Shown piece after piece: positions 41,041 through 49,427 of a DNA stretch of 64,000 nt. The number at the start of each line of letters is the position of its first letter. Position 1 is the first letter of the stretch. The notes beneath the pieces are model-generated. The model did not search any database. It saw only the letters and a program-made list of their open reading frames with translations, and had not been told where the DNA came from. The DNA is taken from the NCBI GenBank assembly GCA_942490855.1, contig CALNYS010000004.1, forward strand, positions 1,456,541-1,520,540, given 5' to 3'. The DNA comes from CALNYS01 sp942490855 (lineage in GTDB: Bacteria; Planctomycetota; Phycisphaerae; Phycisphaerales; UBA1924). Position numbers and translations under genes: made by a program.

Positions 41041-41247
41041 TTACCCGATGAGCTGATCGCTCACGCCGCCACGCGGGCCGGCGTCATCGCTCCGATGCTC
41101 CTCGGGGCGCGCATCGGGGCGTTTGGGCATGGCGCGAGCGCGAGGGAGATCCCCCGTCGAGCCCTCCGGACGCGCCGCGCTCCGGCGTTCGTCGAGTTCC
41201 TTGAGGATGTCCTTCACGGTATTGAAGGTCTTCCGAGAGATGGCCAT
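41041..41247 (-). CDS. Small hypothetical protein, 68 residues
   Basis: The ATG at 41247 is preceded by a perfect AAGGAGG ribosome site with five bases of spacing, the best in this part of the window, which argues for real translation. The product begins MAISRKTFNTVKDILKELDE, an amphipathic helix, and continues with an Arg/Pro/Asp-rich, probably disordered tail ending GGVSDQLIG. I do not recognise a family. The charged composition suggests a small nucleic-acid- or protein-binding factor, without proof. It lies between tRNA-Gln and the divergent aminotransferase gene. Confidence 0.6.
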   Translation of the reverse strand: MAISRKTFNTVKDILKELDERRSAARPEGSTGDLPRARAMPKRPDARPEEHRSDDAGPRGGVSDQLIG

Positions 41248-41413
41248 GAGCGCCTCCTTGCGTCGCACGCCTATCGGCCCATCACGACTCCATCTCAATG
41301 CACGGCAAGCGATTCCGAGTCCTCAGACAAGACGCGGTTCCGTCTGTGCAGTCTGGGACGCCCCTCGGCTACTATGGCGCGCCCACGAGCACACCCCCGA
41401 GAGGACACCCGGC

Positions 41414-42586
41414 ATGACCACGGCTCACACCACCGCGCACCACTCGCTCGCCATCGCAGGCGGGGCCCCGGTCGCTGACCCGCCCGTCCCCTTCATCTCC
41501 GTCAGCCTCAGCGAGGCCGACATCGACGCCGCCGTCGCCGTCCTCCGCTCCGGCATGCTCGCCCAGGGCCCCAACGTCGCCGCCTTCGAGGAACGCTTCG
41601 CCGCCCTCACCGGCGCCCGACACGCCATCGCGTGCGCCAACGGCACCTGCGCCCTCCAGCTCGCCTACGAGCCCCTCTTCGCCGCTGGAGACGACGTCCT
41701 CGTCCCCGCCTGGACCTACATCGCCACCGCCTCCATGGTCGTCGCCCGGGGCGCCCGCCCCGTCTTCGTCGACGCCGACCCCGCCACGTTCAACATCGAC
41801 CTCGACGACGCCGAGCGCGCCCTCACGCCCAACACCACCGCCATCAGCGTCACCCACCTCTACGGCGCCCCCGCCGACATCGACGCCGTCGAGGCCTTCG
41901 CCTCGAGGCACGGGCTCAAGGTCATCTACGACGCCGCCCAGTCCCACCTCGCCACCTGGAACGGGACCGGCCTCGGCGCCCACGGCGACGCCGTCACCTA
42001 CAGCTTCTACCCCACGAAGAACATGACCTGCGGCGAGGGCGGCATGGTCACCACCAACGACGACGACCTCGCCGCCTCCCTCCGCGCCCTGCGCAGCCAC
42101 GGCGAGACCCAGAAGTACCTCCACGAGACCATCGGGTTCAACTACCGCATGTCCGACGTCGAGGGCGCCATCGGGCTCTCCCAGCTCGACCGCGTCGAGG
42201 GCGTCACCGCGCGACGCCAGGAGATCGCGTCGCGCCTCAACGAGCTCGTCTCGGGCGTCGACGGGCTCACGCCGCCGGCCGTCGCGCCGGGCGCGACCCA
42301 CGCCTACCACCAGTACGCCGTCCGCCTCGACCCCGCGGTCATCCCCGCCGGGCGGGACGCGTTCATCGCCGCCCTCCGCGCCGAGGGCGTGGGGGTGGGC
42401 GTCCACTACCCCAAGGCGCTCACCGACCAGCCGTGCTTCGCCCAATTCACCGGGCGCGCCGTGCCCGTGAGCGAACGCCTCGCGCAGGAGCTCTTCTGCC
42501 TGCCGGTTCACCCGGCGCTGACAGAGGCGCAGATCGACCAGATCGGCGCCGCCCTCGCGAAGGTCGCCGCGGGGCTCGCGTCGTAA
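41414..42586 (+). CDS. DegT/DnrJ/EryC1/StrS-family PLP aminotransferase
   Basis: The 390-residue protein starts at ATG 41414. It shows the fold-type I PLP enzyme blocks of the sugar aminotransferase family: FISVSLSEADIDAAVAVLRS, LTGARHAIACANGTCALQLA, VLVPAWTYIATASMVVARG, a cofactor Asp in VIYDAAQSH, the Schiff-base Lys202 in FYPTKNMTCGEGG and the C-terminal GVGVHYPKALTDQP. Members transfer amino groups to keto-sugars for lipopolysaccharide, O-antigen or glycan synthesis. The sugar is unknown and no sugar cluster surrounds it. A TACTAT hexamer at 41370-41375 is a possible -10. It converges with fabZ; a short hairpin without a T-run (42635-42653) lies between. Confidence 0.88.
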   Translation: MTTAHTTAHHSLAIAGGAPVADPPVPFISVSLSEADIDAAVAVLRSGMLAQGPNVAAFEERFAALTGARHAIACANGTCALQLAYEPLFAAGDDVLVPAWTYIATASMVVARGARPVFVDADPATFNIDLDDAERALTPNTTAISVTHLYGAPADIDAVEAFASRHGLKVIYDAAQSHLATWNGTGLGAHGDAVTYSFYPTKNMTCGEGGMVTTNDDDLAASLRALRSHGETQKYLHETIGFNYRMSDVEGAIGLSQLDRVEGVTARRQEIASRLNELVSGVDGLTPPAVAPGATHAYHQYAVRLDPAVIPAGRDAFIAALRAEGVGVGVHYPKALTDQPCFAQFTGRAVPVSERLAQELFCLPVHPALTEAQIDQIGAALAKVAAGLAS

Positions 42587-42665
42587 CGACGCCCGAGCAA
42601 CGCACACAGAATGAATGAGTGAGTCCGAGAACAGGGCGCGGCGTTCCCGCGCCGCCTCCGAAGGC

Positions 42666-43196
42666 TCAGTCGCCCTCGGGCAAGACCATCCCGGTGATCT
42701 TGCTGTAGAACGCGATCTTCCCGTCCGCGATGCCCTGGATCTCGCTGATAAAGCGCCGCGGGCGGTAGCGGACCTCTTCGCACAAGAGCAGCAGCTCCTG
42801 GCCCGGGAGGACCGAGTTCCGGAAGACCGTCTCTTCGATGCGGGTAAACCCGGCGATGCAGGGCGAGCCGCGACGGGCGTAGAACAGGTAGCTCGCCAGC
42901 TGAGCGCCGGCTTCGATCATCAGCACGCCGGGCATGACGGGCTTGGAGGGGAAGTGCCCGCTCACCCAGAACTCGTCGTGACGGACGTGCTTGATGCCCA
43001 CGGCGCGCGTGAAGCCCGGGTCGTGCTCGACGACCCCGTCGAGCTGCACGATGTCGCCGCGGTGCGGGTTCCAGGACTCGAGATCCTCGCGCGACAGCGC
43101 CAGGGTTGACGTATCAACCCCGCTCACGTCGAACAGGGGTTCGACGCCGCGGATGGGCTGCTCTGCGCCCGCCGGCGAGGTCTCGATCTGGGTCAT
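42666..43196 (-). CDS. fabZ: 3-hydroxyacyl-[ACP] dehydratase (FabZ/FabA-like hotdog)
   Basis: The 176-residue hotdog-fold protein has the FabZ active site GHFPSKPVMPGVLMIEAGAQ: His81 and Glu95 match the catalytic His/Glu pair. The region about 45-75 (GDIVQLDGVVEHDPGFTRAV) and the C-terminal strands also match. FabZ removes water from 3-hydroxyacyl-ACP in fatty acid elongation. The N-terminus is about 30 residues longer than E. coli FabZ, and no lpx or fab gene is adjacent, so a specialised dehydratase is possible. It shares the strand with the Hc1-like gene upstream (23 bases). Confidence 0.82.
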   Translation of the reverse strand: MTQIETSPAGAEQPIRGVEPLFDVSGVDTSTLALSREDLESWNPHRGDIVQLDGVVEHDPGFTRAVGIKHVRHDEFWVSGHFPSKPVMPGVLMIEAGAQLASYLFYARRGSPCIAGFTRIEETVFRNSVLPGQELLLLCEEVRYRPRRFISEIQGIADGKIAFYSKITGMVLPEGD

Positions 43197-43219
43197 GGTC
43201 GCATCGCGCTCCGGACGGC

Positions 43220-43393
43220 TTAGCCGTCGTCGCGCAGCTCCAGGATTTGCTTGCGGACGTCCTGGGCCGCGTTCTTGATGTCCTGCATCGTCTTGCGGAC
43301 GCGGGTGCCGGCGGCCTTGTTCCCGCCCTCGGCCTTCTGGATGTCGTCTTCAGCCTCAGCGATCAGTCGCTTTAGGGTCTCGTATTCCTGCAC
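43220..43393 (-). CDS. Histone H1-like (Hc1-type) small basic protein
   Basis: The start is GTG 43391-43393, with an AAGGAGG site five bases upstream, giving 57 residues: MQEYETLKRLIAEAEDDIQ, then KAEGGNKAAGTRVRKTMQ and DIKNAAQDVRKQILELRDDG. The GNKAAGTRVRKxMQ core is the signature of the small histone H1-like proteins of chlamydiae, planctomycetes and relatives, which bind DNA and help compact the nucleoid. It is short and only moderately basic, so a regulatory rather than bulk packing role is possible. The gene stands alone with its own upstream region containing a 14-bp palindrome. Confidence 0.82.
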   Translation of the reverse strand: MQEYETLKRLIAEAEDDIQKAEGGNKAAGTRVRKTMQDIKNAAQDVRKQILELRDDG

Positions 43394-43480
43394 AGGCGCC
43401 TCCTTGACAGATGCGGTGTCCAATGGCGACCGGCGTTCCACCACGCCAAGCCGTGTGTATGCGTCCCCTAGCTTAGCTAC

Positions 43481-43494
43481 TCTCGGGCCCGAGA
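43481..43494. promoter_or_regulatory. Perfect 14-bp palindrome upstream of the Hc1-like gene
   Basis: TCTCGGGCCCGAGA is fully self-complementary. It lies about 90 bases before the Hc1-like start, next to TAGCTA, which could be a minus-strand -10 (43471-43480 region). There is no T-run, so an operator is more likely than a terminator. Confidence 0.4.
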
Positions 43495-43543
43495 ACGCAA
43501 GTGCCCTCGTTTTTCATCCCCAAGAATGCCCCCGAATCGCGCT

Positions 43544-44839
43544 TTAGGCGTCCGAATCCGCTTCTGGGAACTCCACCCGGCAGGCCACATCGGCCCCGGG
43601 CCCCAGCGTGATCGCGTTCTTGCCCCGACGCTTGGACTCCATCAGGAACGCGTCAGCGGCCTCTACGAGCGCGTCCGCGTCCGCCCCGTCCCACGGGAAC
43701 GTCGCCATCCCGCCCGACACCGTCAGCGTCGAACGGGCCTCGCCGCCCAGCGCCGGGAATCGGTGGTCGCAGATCTGGCGCTGGAACCGGCGCGCGATCT
43801 CGCGGATCGAACGCGGGTGCTGCCCGCCCGCGCCGCGGGCCCCCGAGGGGTCGTCGAAGATCACCGCGAACTCGTCGCCGCCGATCCGGCACACCCGGTC
43901 CGACGGGCGGATCACAGACTGCAGCAGCTTCACGGTCTCGCGCAGGATCTCGTCCCCCGCACCGTGCCCGTACGCGTCGTTGTAGTGCTTGAAGTCGTCG
44001 ATGTCGTACAGCATCAGCGTCACGTCGCGACGCCCCGCCCGCGCGGCGTCCAGCGCCCGCGGCAGGTGGCGACGGAAGAACCCGCGGTTCCACGCGCCCG
44101 TGAGGTCGTCCACGAACGCCGCGGTCCGCAGCTGCCCGACCTGCTCCTCCAGCGCCATCCACCCCGCGAGGTACGCCGCCTCGCGGCGCAGCGCGCCCTC
44201 AGGAGCGCCGGGCGCCGACAGCCAGCCGAAACCCCGCCCGCGCCGCTCGACCTCCACCGCGCCGGGGCTCGCTTCGTCCAGGATCGTCGCCGGGCGCCCC
44301 AGACGCTCCGACGCCATCGCCGTCAGGTCCTCGCGCGTGCTCTGACCGCGGATGAACAGCTCGAGGTGCGCCGCCTCCGCATCCCGGGGCAGCGGCGCCG
44401 AGGGGACGGCGGGGGAGGGGGGGGCCGTGGATCGAAAACCGGGGTCGGGGTCGATGTCGAGCTCCCGCTCAGGCTCGGGATCAGCCTCGACATCCGCCCC
44501 GATGGCGAGAGCGGTGTCCGCCTCGTGCGCGTCCTCGTCAGCGTCGTCGTCGTTCCACACCCCGTCGAAACCGGGGTGCTCGGGGCCGTCCTCGCTCAGC
44601 AGCGTGACGCCGGGCGAGGCCGCCCGCGCCGCGGCGATAAACGCCGCCGCTTCGTTCTCGGGCAGTCGCGCCGTTTCGACGATCACCGCCGTGTCCTCCA
44701 TCTCGCCGCCCATCGGGCGCGCCAGCTCCGCGACCACGTCCAGCGGGTCTTCCGCGCGGACGAGCTCGACATCGGGGTCGCGCCGCAGCGTCTGCTCGGC
44801 TTCACGCGCCCCGAGGGTGATCACACGCAGCGTGCTCAC
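43544..44839 (-). CDS. Diguanylate cyclase (GGDEF protein)
   Basis: The 431-residue soluble protein has an N-terminal alpha/beta region (1-85) reminiscent of a receiver without the acidic pocket, an acidic low-complexity linker (about 95-150) and a GAF-like or helical middle. A GGDEF domain covers about 255-420: DDLTGAWNRGFF, YDIDDFKHYNDAYGHGAGDE, and an intact RIGGDEF at 318-324 preceded by the product-inhibition site RPSD (311-314). It should therefore make cyclic di-GMP and be feedback-controlled. The GTG start overlaps the stop of the 208-residue protein upstream (GTGA), so the two are made together. No EAL or HD-GYP partner is in the window. Confidence 0.9.
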   Translation of the reverse strand: MSTLRVITLGAREAEQTLRRDPDVELVRAEDPLDVVAELARPMGGEMEDTAVIVETARLPENEAAAFIAAARAASPGVTLLSEDGPEHPGFDGVWNDDDADEDAHEADTALAIGADVEADPEPERELDIDPDPGFRSTAPPSPAVPSAPLPRDAEAAHLELFIRGQSTREDLTAMASERLGRPATILDEASPGAVEVERRGRGFGWLSAPGAPEGALRREAAYLAGWMALEEQVGQLRTAAFVDDLTGAWNRGFFRRHLPRALDAARAGRRDVTLMLYDIDDFKHYNDAYGHGAGDEILRETVKLLQSVIRPSDRVCRIGGDEFAVIFDDPSGARGAGGQHPRSIREIARRFQRQICDHRFPALGGEARSTLTVSGGMATFPWDGADADALVEAADAFLMESKRRGKNAITLGPGADVACRVEFPEADSDA

Positions 44840-45462
44840 GCCTTGTTCTCCTCACGCTCGCTCGGGCCCTCGATCGGGCCGTCGTCGAGCAGCATCGCGA
44901 TTTCTTCACTCGTCAGCAGCTCCACCGTCGTCTGCTCCGGGGACGCCGCCCCGTCATCCGCCTCGTCCGAGGGCTCGAACACGTCGTCGGGCTCCTCGTC
45001 CTCCGGGTCGTCGTGGAACCCCGCGAGGCGCAGCCGCGGCGCCGACGCCGGGGGCGGAGACCACACCCGCTCCCGCCGCGGCCCATCGTTCTCGAAAGGA
45101 CGCAGACGCGGGCCCTCGCCGTCGAGGCTGTCGAACGTCCAGAGCGTCAGGCGTTCGACGTGCTTGCCCAGCGTCCGGGCCAGGCGGGACGCCTGATCGT
45201 TCACGAGCGTGCGGGACTCAACAAAGACCACCGCCACCGAGTCGTCGTCACCGGCGCTGAGAACCGCCAGCAACGCGTCGTACACGGAACGAAAGCAGGT
45301 CATCGCGACCCCGCGGCGGCGCATCGCCTCGCGAAGCGCCGCCGGCTCGGACAGCCCCGCGGGCACAATCGCCGCGCAGCGCACACGCGGGGCGTGCGTT
45401 TCGGGATTGGCGTGTCGCGGCTCCGCCGCCCCGCTCTCGGCCTCTGGCCTCGGGTCGTCCAT
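44836..45462 (-). CDS. Unrecognised protein coupled to the diguanylate cyclase
   Basis: The 208-residue protein is not a family I recognise. Residues about 27-115 look like a small Rossmann-type or pseudo-receiver fold (CAAIVPAGLSEPAALREAMR, VYDALLAVLSAG, VAVVFVESRTLV). The second half is acidic and proline-rich, ending with a helix TVELLTSEEIAMLLDDG and a charged tail. This resembles the layout of the N-terminus of the cyclase it is coupled to, so it may be a control partner or a related sensor. The stop overlaps the cyclase start by four bases. Confidence 0.6.
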   Translation of the reverse strand: MDDPRPEAESGAAEPRHANPETHAPRVRCAAIVPAGLSEPAALREAMRRRGVAMTCFRSVYDALLAVLSAGDDDSVAVVFVESRTLVNDQASRLARTLGKHVERLTLWTFDSLDGEGPRLRPFENDGPRRERVWSPPPASAPRLRLAGFHDDPEDEEPDDVFEPSDEADDGAASPEQTTVELLTSEEIAMLLDDGPIEGPSEREENKA

Positions 45463-45519
45463 GATCGTGAAAGTGTATCACGCCCGGCGACCCCGGACCG
45501 CTCCCAAACGCGGATTCGC

Positions 45520-46896
45520 TCAGGTGTACCGGATCCACTTGATCAGACCCACCAGCGACGGCGGCTTCCCGTACATCAGCACGCCGACCCGGAAGATCTT
45601 CGCCGACGCCCACGTCAGCGCGATCACCGCGCCCCAGCCGATCAGCATCGACGCGCCGATCTCGGGCCACGTCGCCGGCTCGGCCGGGTTCGCCACCCGC
45701 ATCGGCATGATGAACGGGATCGACACCGGCACGTAGCTCATCACCTTCGACAGCGTGTTGTTCGGGTCGTTCATCCCCGCGAAGATCGCCGGGTACACCG
45801 CCAGCGCGATCAGCCCGAAGAGCGGGCCCTGCAGCGCCTGCGCCTCGCGCATGTCGCTCACCGCGGACCCCACCGCGCCAAACAGCGCCGCGTACATGAA
45901 GTACCCCATCAGGAAGTACACCACCAGCAGCCCCAGCGTCACCGGGGAGATGAAGTCCATCACCCCGAACTGGATCGCCGCGAAGATCCCAAGCGCCGAG
46001 TACACGAGGAAGGTCGTCAGCCCCACCAGCCCCTGACCGACAAGCTTGCCGACCATCAGCTGCATCGGGCTGATCGCGCTCAGCAGCACCTCCATCACGC
46101 GCGAGGACTTCTCCTCGACCGTGCTCGTGAGCAGGTACCCCGCCCCGGTGAAGATCGCGATCATCATGATCATGATCGACGCCAGCGGGATGATGAACTC
46201 GACGGCGTCCCCGCCCTCGGTCGTGTCGCCCGACTTGCTCACCGTCAGCCCGACGGTCTTGGGCGCCCGCCGAAGCTCATCGATCTGTGCGAGATCCAGG
46301 TCCGCCAGCACGAACCGCTCCGCGACGATCGCGTCGTCCACCGCGCCCATGATCTTGTCCGAGATCCGTCGCTTGACGCTCTGCGCCTTGAGCAGGCGGT
46401 ACTCGCCCGGCGGGGAATCGATCGCCGCCTGCTCGACCGCGACGACCGCCATCAGGTCGCCCGCCGCCAGCCGGCTGTTGGTCGAATCGGGGTCCGTGTC
46501 GTCGGGGAGCGTCTCGAGCGTGACCTCGGGGATCGGGCCCACCGCGGCCTCGGCCGCCGTGCGCAGCTGCGCCTCGGGCATCGGGACGCCCGCGGGCGCG
46601 CTCGCCCGGACCTGCTCCATCGCCCGCTCGATGTCTTCTTCGTACTCACGGGCCACGTTCGCCGGGTCGAACCGCTCTTCGAGGCGCGACAGCACCGCGT
46701 CGCCCTCCGTCCGGTCGATCACCCCGATCGTCCCGACGATGGGCGCCGGCTTCGCGTTAAACAGCCCGAGAGCCGCCGCCCCGCCGATCACCACCCAGAT
46801 GATCACGGGCAGGATGAACGTCGCGAAAATGAACGCCTTGGTCAGCGCCGTCGCTTTGTACTCACGCAGCGCCGTCGCCATGATCTTCCGCATCAT
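45520..46896 (-). CDS. ABC-2 type exporter permease (NatB-like)
   Basis: The 458-residue protein has one N-terminal membrane helix (FIFATFILPVIIWVVIGGAA), a large extracytoplasmic domain (about 45-225) and five or six helices in the C-terminal half, with the ABC-2 motif region LLSAISPMQLMVGKLVGQGL linking two of them. This is the CcmB/NatB pattern of permeases for sodium, antibiotics or lipids. The substrate cannot be named. The start overlaps the end of the ATPase gene (ATGA at 46893-46896), so permease and ATPase are a two-gene exporter. Confidence 0.88.
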   Translation of the reverse strand: MMRKIMATALREYKATALTKAFIFATFILPVIIWVVIGGAAALGLFNAKPAPIVGTIGVIDRTEGDAVLSRLEERFDPANVAREYEEDIERAMEQVRASAPAGVPMPEAQLRTAAEAAVGPIPEVTLETLPDDTDPDSTNSRLAAGDLMAVVAVEQAAIDSPPGEYRLLKAQSVKRRISDKIMGAVDDAIVAERFVLADLDLAQIDELRRAPKTVGLTVSKSGDTTEGGDAVEFIIPLASIMIMMIAIFTGAGYLLTSTVEEKSSRVMEVLLSAISPMQLMVGKLVGQGLVGLTTFLVYSALGIFAAIQFGVMDFISPVTLGLLVVYFLMGYFMYAALFGAVGSAVSDMREAQALQGPLFGLIALAVYPAIFAGMNDPNNTLSKVMSYVPVSIPFIMPMRVANPAEPATWPEIGASMLIGWGAVIALTWASAKIFRVGVLMYGKPPSLVGLIKWIRYT

Positions 46897-47849
46897 CGCT
46901 CGCCCTCCGAACGCAGCGCCGCGCGCAGCGAATCTTCAGAATCATCCGTGCTCACCAGCGAGAGGAAGATGTCCTCAAGCGTCGCCCTGCGGAGCTCCAC
47001 GCGCCGGCACGGCGTCCGCTCCAGCAGCGCCTTCATCGTCGCCTGAGGGTCCACGCCCTCGTCGAGGTGCGCCTCGAACCCGGCGCCGCTCGCCAGCACG
47101 CTCTTGATCCCCGGCGTCGCCTCGACGATCGCCCGACCGTCCGGGCTCATCGGCTCGACCATCAGCGTCCGCGGGTCGAACTTCGCCCGCACCGCGTTGA
47201 TCTCGCCATCAAGAACCTTCGTGCCCTGGTTGATCATGAACACGCGGTCGCACACCGCCTCGGCGGCGCTGAGCACGTGCGTCGAGAAAATCACCGTCTT
47301 GCCCGCGGCGCTCTGCTCGTCGATCAGCCCCTTCAGGAGCCGCGCGTTCGCCGGGTCGAGCCCGGAGAAGGGCTCGTCGAGGATGATCAGCTCCGGGTCG
47401 TGGATGATCGCCGCGAGGAACTGCACCTTCTGCTGCATGCCCTTGGAGAGCTCCTCGCACTTTTTCTTCTGCACGCCCGGCAGCTCGACCTTCTCGAGCC
47501 AGTCGTCGATCCGCGTCTTGAGCGTCCGCGACTCCACGCCCTTGAGCGTGCCGAGGTAGGTCAGGAACTCGCCGACCTTCATCTTGCGGTAGACGCCGCG
47601 CTCTTCGGGCAGGTACCCGATGCGGTCCTTGCTCTCGATCGCGCTCTTGCGACCGAGCACCTCGACCTCGCCCGAGTCCGGGTAGATGATCGACATCACC
47701 ATCCGGATCGTGGTGGTTTTCCCCGCGCCGTTGGGCCCGAGGTACCCACACACCGACCCGGCAGGCACGTCGAGATCGAGATCCCGCACGGCTTTTTTCG
47801 TGCCGAATGTCTTGCTGACCGCCCGCAGGCGGATCGCCGCATCGCTCAT
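46893..47849 (-). CDS. ABC exporter ATPase
   Basis: The 318-residue protein is an ABC ATPase: Walker A GPNGAGKTTT at 38-47, Q-loop replaced by the YLPEERGVY region, signature LSKGMQQKVQ, Walker B LIILDEPFSGLD and H-loop FSTHVLS. The ERG and KGMQQK features are typical of the NatA branch. A C-terminal domain of about 100 residues, common in this branch, follows. It is the energy partner of the adjacent permease, whose start overlaps its stop. Confidence 0.93.
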   Translation of the reverse strand: MSDAAIRLRAVSKTFGTKKAVRDLDLDVPAGSVCGYLGPNGAGKTTTIRMVMSIIYPDSGEVEVLGRKSAIESKDRIGYLPEERGVYRKMKVGEFLTYLGTLKGVESRTLKTRIDDWLEKVELPGVQKKKCEELSKGMQQKVQFLAAIIHDPELIILDEPFSGLDPANARLLKGLIDEQSAAGKTVIFSTHVLSAAEAVCDRVFMINQGTKVLDGEINAVRAKFDPRTLMVEPMSPDGRAIVEATPGIKSVLASGAGFEAHLDEGVDPQATMKALLERTPCRRVELRRATLEDIFLSLVSTDDSEDSLRAALRSEGER

Positions 47850-47945
47850 AATCGTGGCCCCATCGTGTTCGCCCCGGATCCGGGCGGGGGCGCATGATAC
47901 CGCCGCCCCGCCTCGGGGTTTACTGGGACCGGGGAGTCACCGATT

Positions 47946-49427
47946 TCAGCGCGGCAGCACGAGGCGCAGGTCGTCGATCGTGCGCAGCGTCGTCGGGTCC
48001 TGCGCCGTGACGCGGACAAAGCTCACGCTACGGTCGGCGATCATCGTGCGCGCCAGCGACGAGAGCAGCTCTTCGCGGGTGTTCACCCCCGCGCCGCTCA
48101 CCTCGCGGAGCACCATGCCCGTGGTGAAGCCGAGCTCCGCCGCCGGGGAGTTGTCGATCACCCGACCGACCTCCACGCCGCCGTTCGCCGCGTCGTCGAG
48201 CTCGAGCAGCCCGAACCGCGCCAGACGCGTGAGCACGTGCGCGAACGCCGCCTCCTCGTCCTGGAGCGCGAGCGTCTCCTCGAGCGACAGCGGGCGCAGG
48301 TCGTTCCCGACCACGATCGCCGCCGCCAGCGTCACCGGGTAGACGTGCTCGGTCCCCTCGCGCCACACGTGGACGCGGATGGTGTCGCCCGGCTTGCGGT
48401 TGCTGATGGCCGAGCGCAAGACCGTCAGGTTCGGCGTCGGCGCGTCGTTGATCGCCGTGATGATGTCGTTCGATTCGAGCCCGGACGACTCGGCCGGCGT
48501 CCCGCCCTGGAACCCCGTGATCACCACGCCGCCCCGCTCGCGGAAGCCCTGCGCCTCGGCCGCCTCGAAGTTCAGACGGTCGAGGAACACCCCGAGGTAA
48601 CCCTTGAGGACGTACTCGCGCTCGATCAGCTGCTCGACGACCGACTCGATCGTGTCCATCGGGATCGCGAAGCTCACGCCGCCCGACACGCCCGTGTCGC
48701 CGCGGTTCTCCTGCTGGAGCAGCTCGTCGCGCGAGATGATCGCGGTGTTCATCCCCACCGCCTCGCCCCGCACGTTCACCAGCGGCCCGCCCGAGTTCCC
48801 CGGGTTCACCGCCGCGTCCGTCTGGATGTAGTTCGTAAAACCAACCGTGCCCGTGAGCGTGGTGCGCGCATGGCGCCCCAGCCCTGACACAATCCCCTCG
48901 CTCATCGAGAACTTGAACCCGAAGGGGGATCCGAACGCGAAGACCGTCTCGCCCTGGCGCACCGGGTTCGACGACGCGCGGCGCATCGGCGCCAGCCACT
49001 CGCCCGTCTGCTCCACCTTGAGCACCGCGATGTCCGTCGAGGCGTCCTCGCCGATCTTGATCGCCGTGCGCACGCGACCGTCGAAGAACTGCACGCGGAT
49101 CCGGTTCGCGCCCAGCACCACGTGGGCGTTCGTCACGACGTACCCGTCTTCCGAGTACACCCAGCCCGAGCCGTTCGACTGCGGGCGACGCGGGATGTCC
49201 GCCTCGATGTAAACCACCGAGGGTTCGACCGCGACCGCCACGTCGCGCTTCGCCTGGCTGATCCGCTCGAGGATGTTGTCCTCCGCGAGCCGGTCCTGCG
49301 CCAGCGACGCCAGCGTCAGCGCCCGCGCCGTGTACACCCGACGCGCCGCCATCGGACCAAGCGTCAGCGTCAGCAGCGTCGCCGTCAGGACGACCAGCGC
49401 GGGCCCGAACGTATGGAATCGTCTCAT
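47946..49427 (-). CDS. HtrA/Deg-family serine protease with PDZ domains
   Basis: The 493-residue protein has an N-terminal membrane anchor or signal (residues 8-28). The trypsin-like domain carries the triad His102 (TNAHVV), Asp132 (STDIAVLKV) and Ser212 (NPGNSGGPLV). A PDZ domain follows at about 280-375 (GYLGVFLDRLN, GTPAESSGLESNDIITAIND). A second, weaker PDZ lies at about 395-490 (DNSPAAELGFTTGMVLREV). HtrA proteases degrade or refold damaged envelope proteins. Its start overlaps the end of panB by four bases (ATGA). No sigma-E-type promoter is recognisable. Confidence 0.93.
   Translation of the reverse strand: MRRFHTFGPALVVLTATLLTLTLGPMAARRVYTARALTLASLAQDRLAEDNILERISQAKRDVAVAVEPSVVYIEADIPRRPQSNGSGWVYSEDGYVVTNAHVVLGANRIRVQFFDGRVRTAIKIGEDASTDIAVLKVEQTGEWLAPMRRASSNPVRQGETVFAFGSPFGFKFSMSEGIVSGLGRHARTTLTGTVGFTNYIQTDAAVNPGNSGGPLVNVRGEAVGMNTAIISRDELLQQENRGDTGVSGGVSFAIPMDTIESVVEQLIEREYVLKGYLGVFLDRLNFEAAEAQGFRERGGVVITGFQGGTPAESSGLESNDIITAINDAPTPNLTVLRSAISNRKPGDTIRVHVWREGTEHVYPVTLAAAIVVGNDLRPLSLEETLALQDEEAAFAHVLTRLARFGLLELDDAANGGVEVGRVIDNSPAAELGFTTGMVLREVSGAGVNTREELLSSLARTMIADRSVSFVRVTAQDPTTLRTIDDLRLVLPR

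Noticed and set aside
42635..42653. GC-rich hairpin GGCGCGG/CCGCGCC between the aminotransferase and fabZ genes as an intrinsic terminator
   Set aside because: The stem is good but there is no T-run on either strand. It may serve as an mRNA end but is not supported as a terminator.
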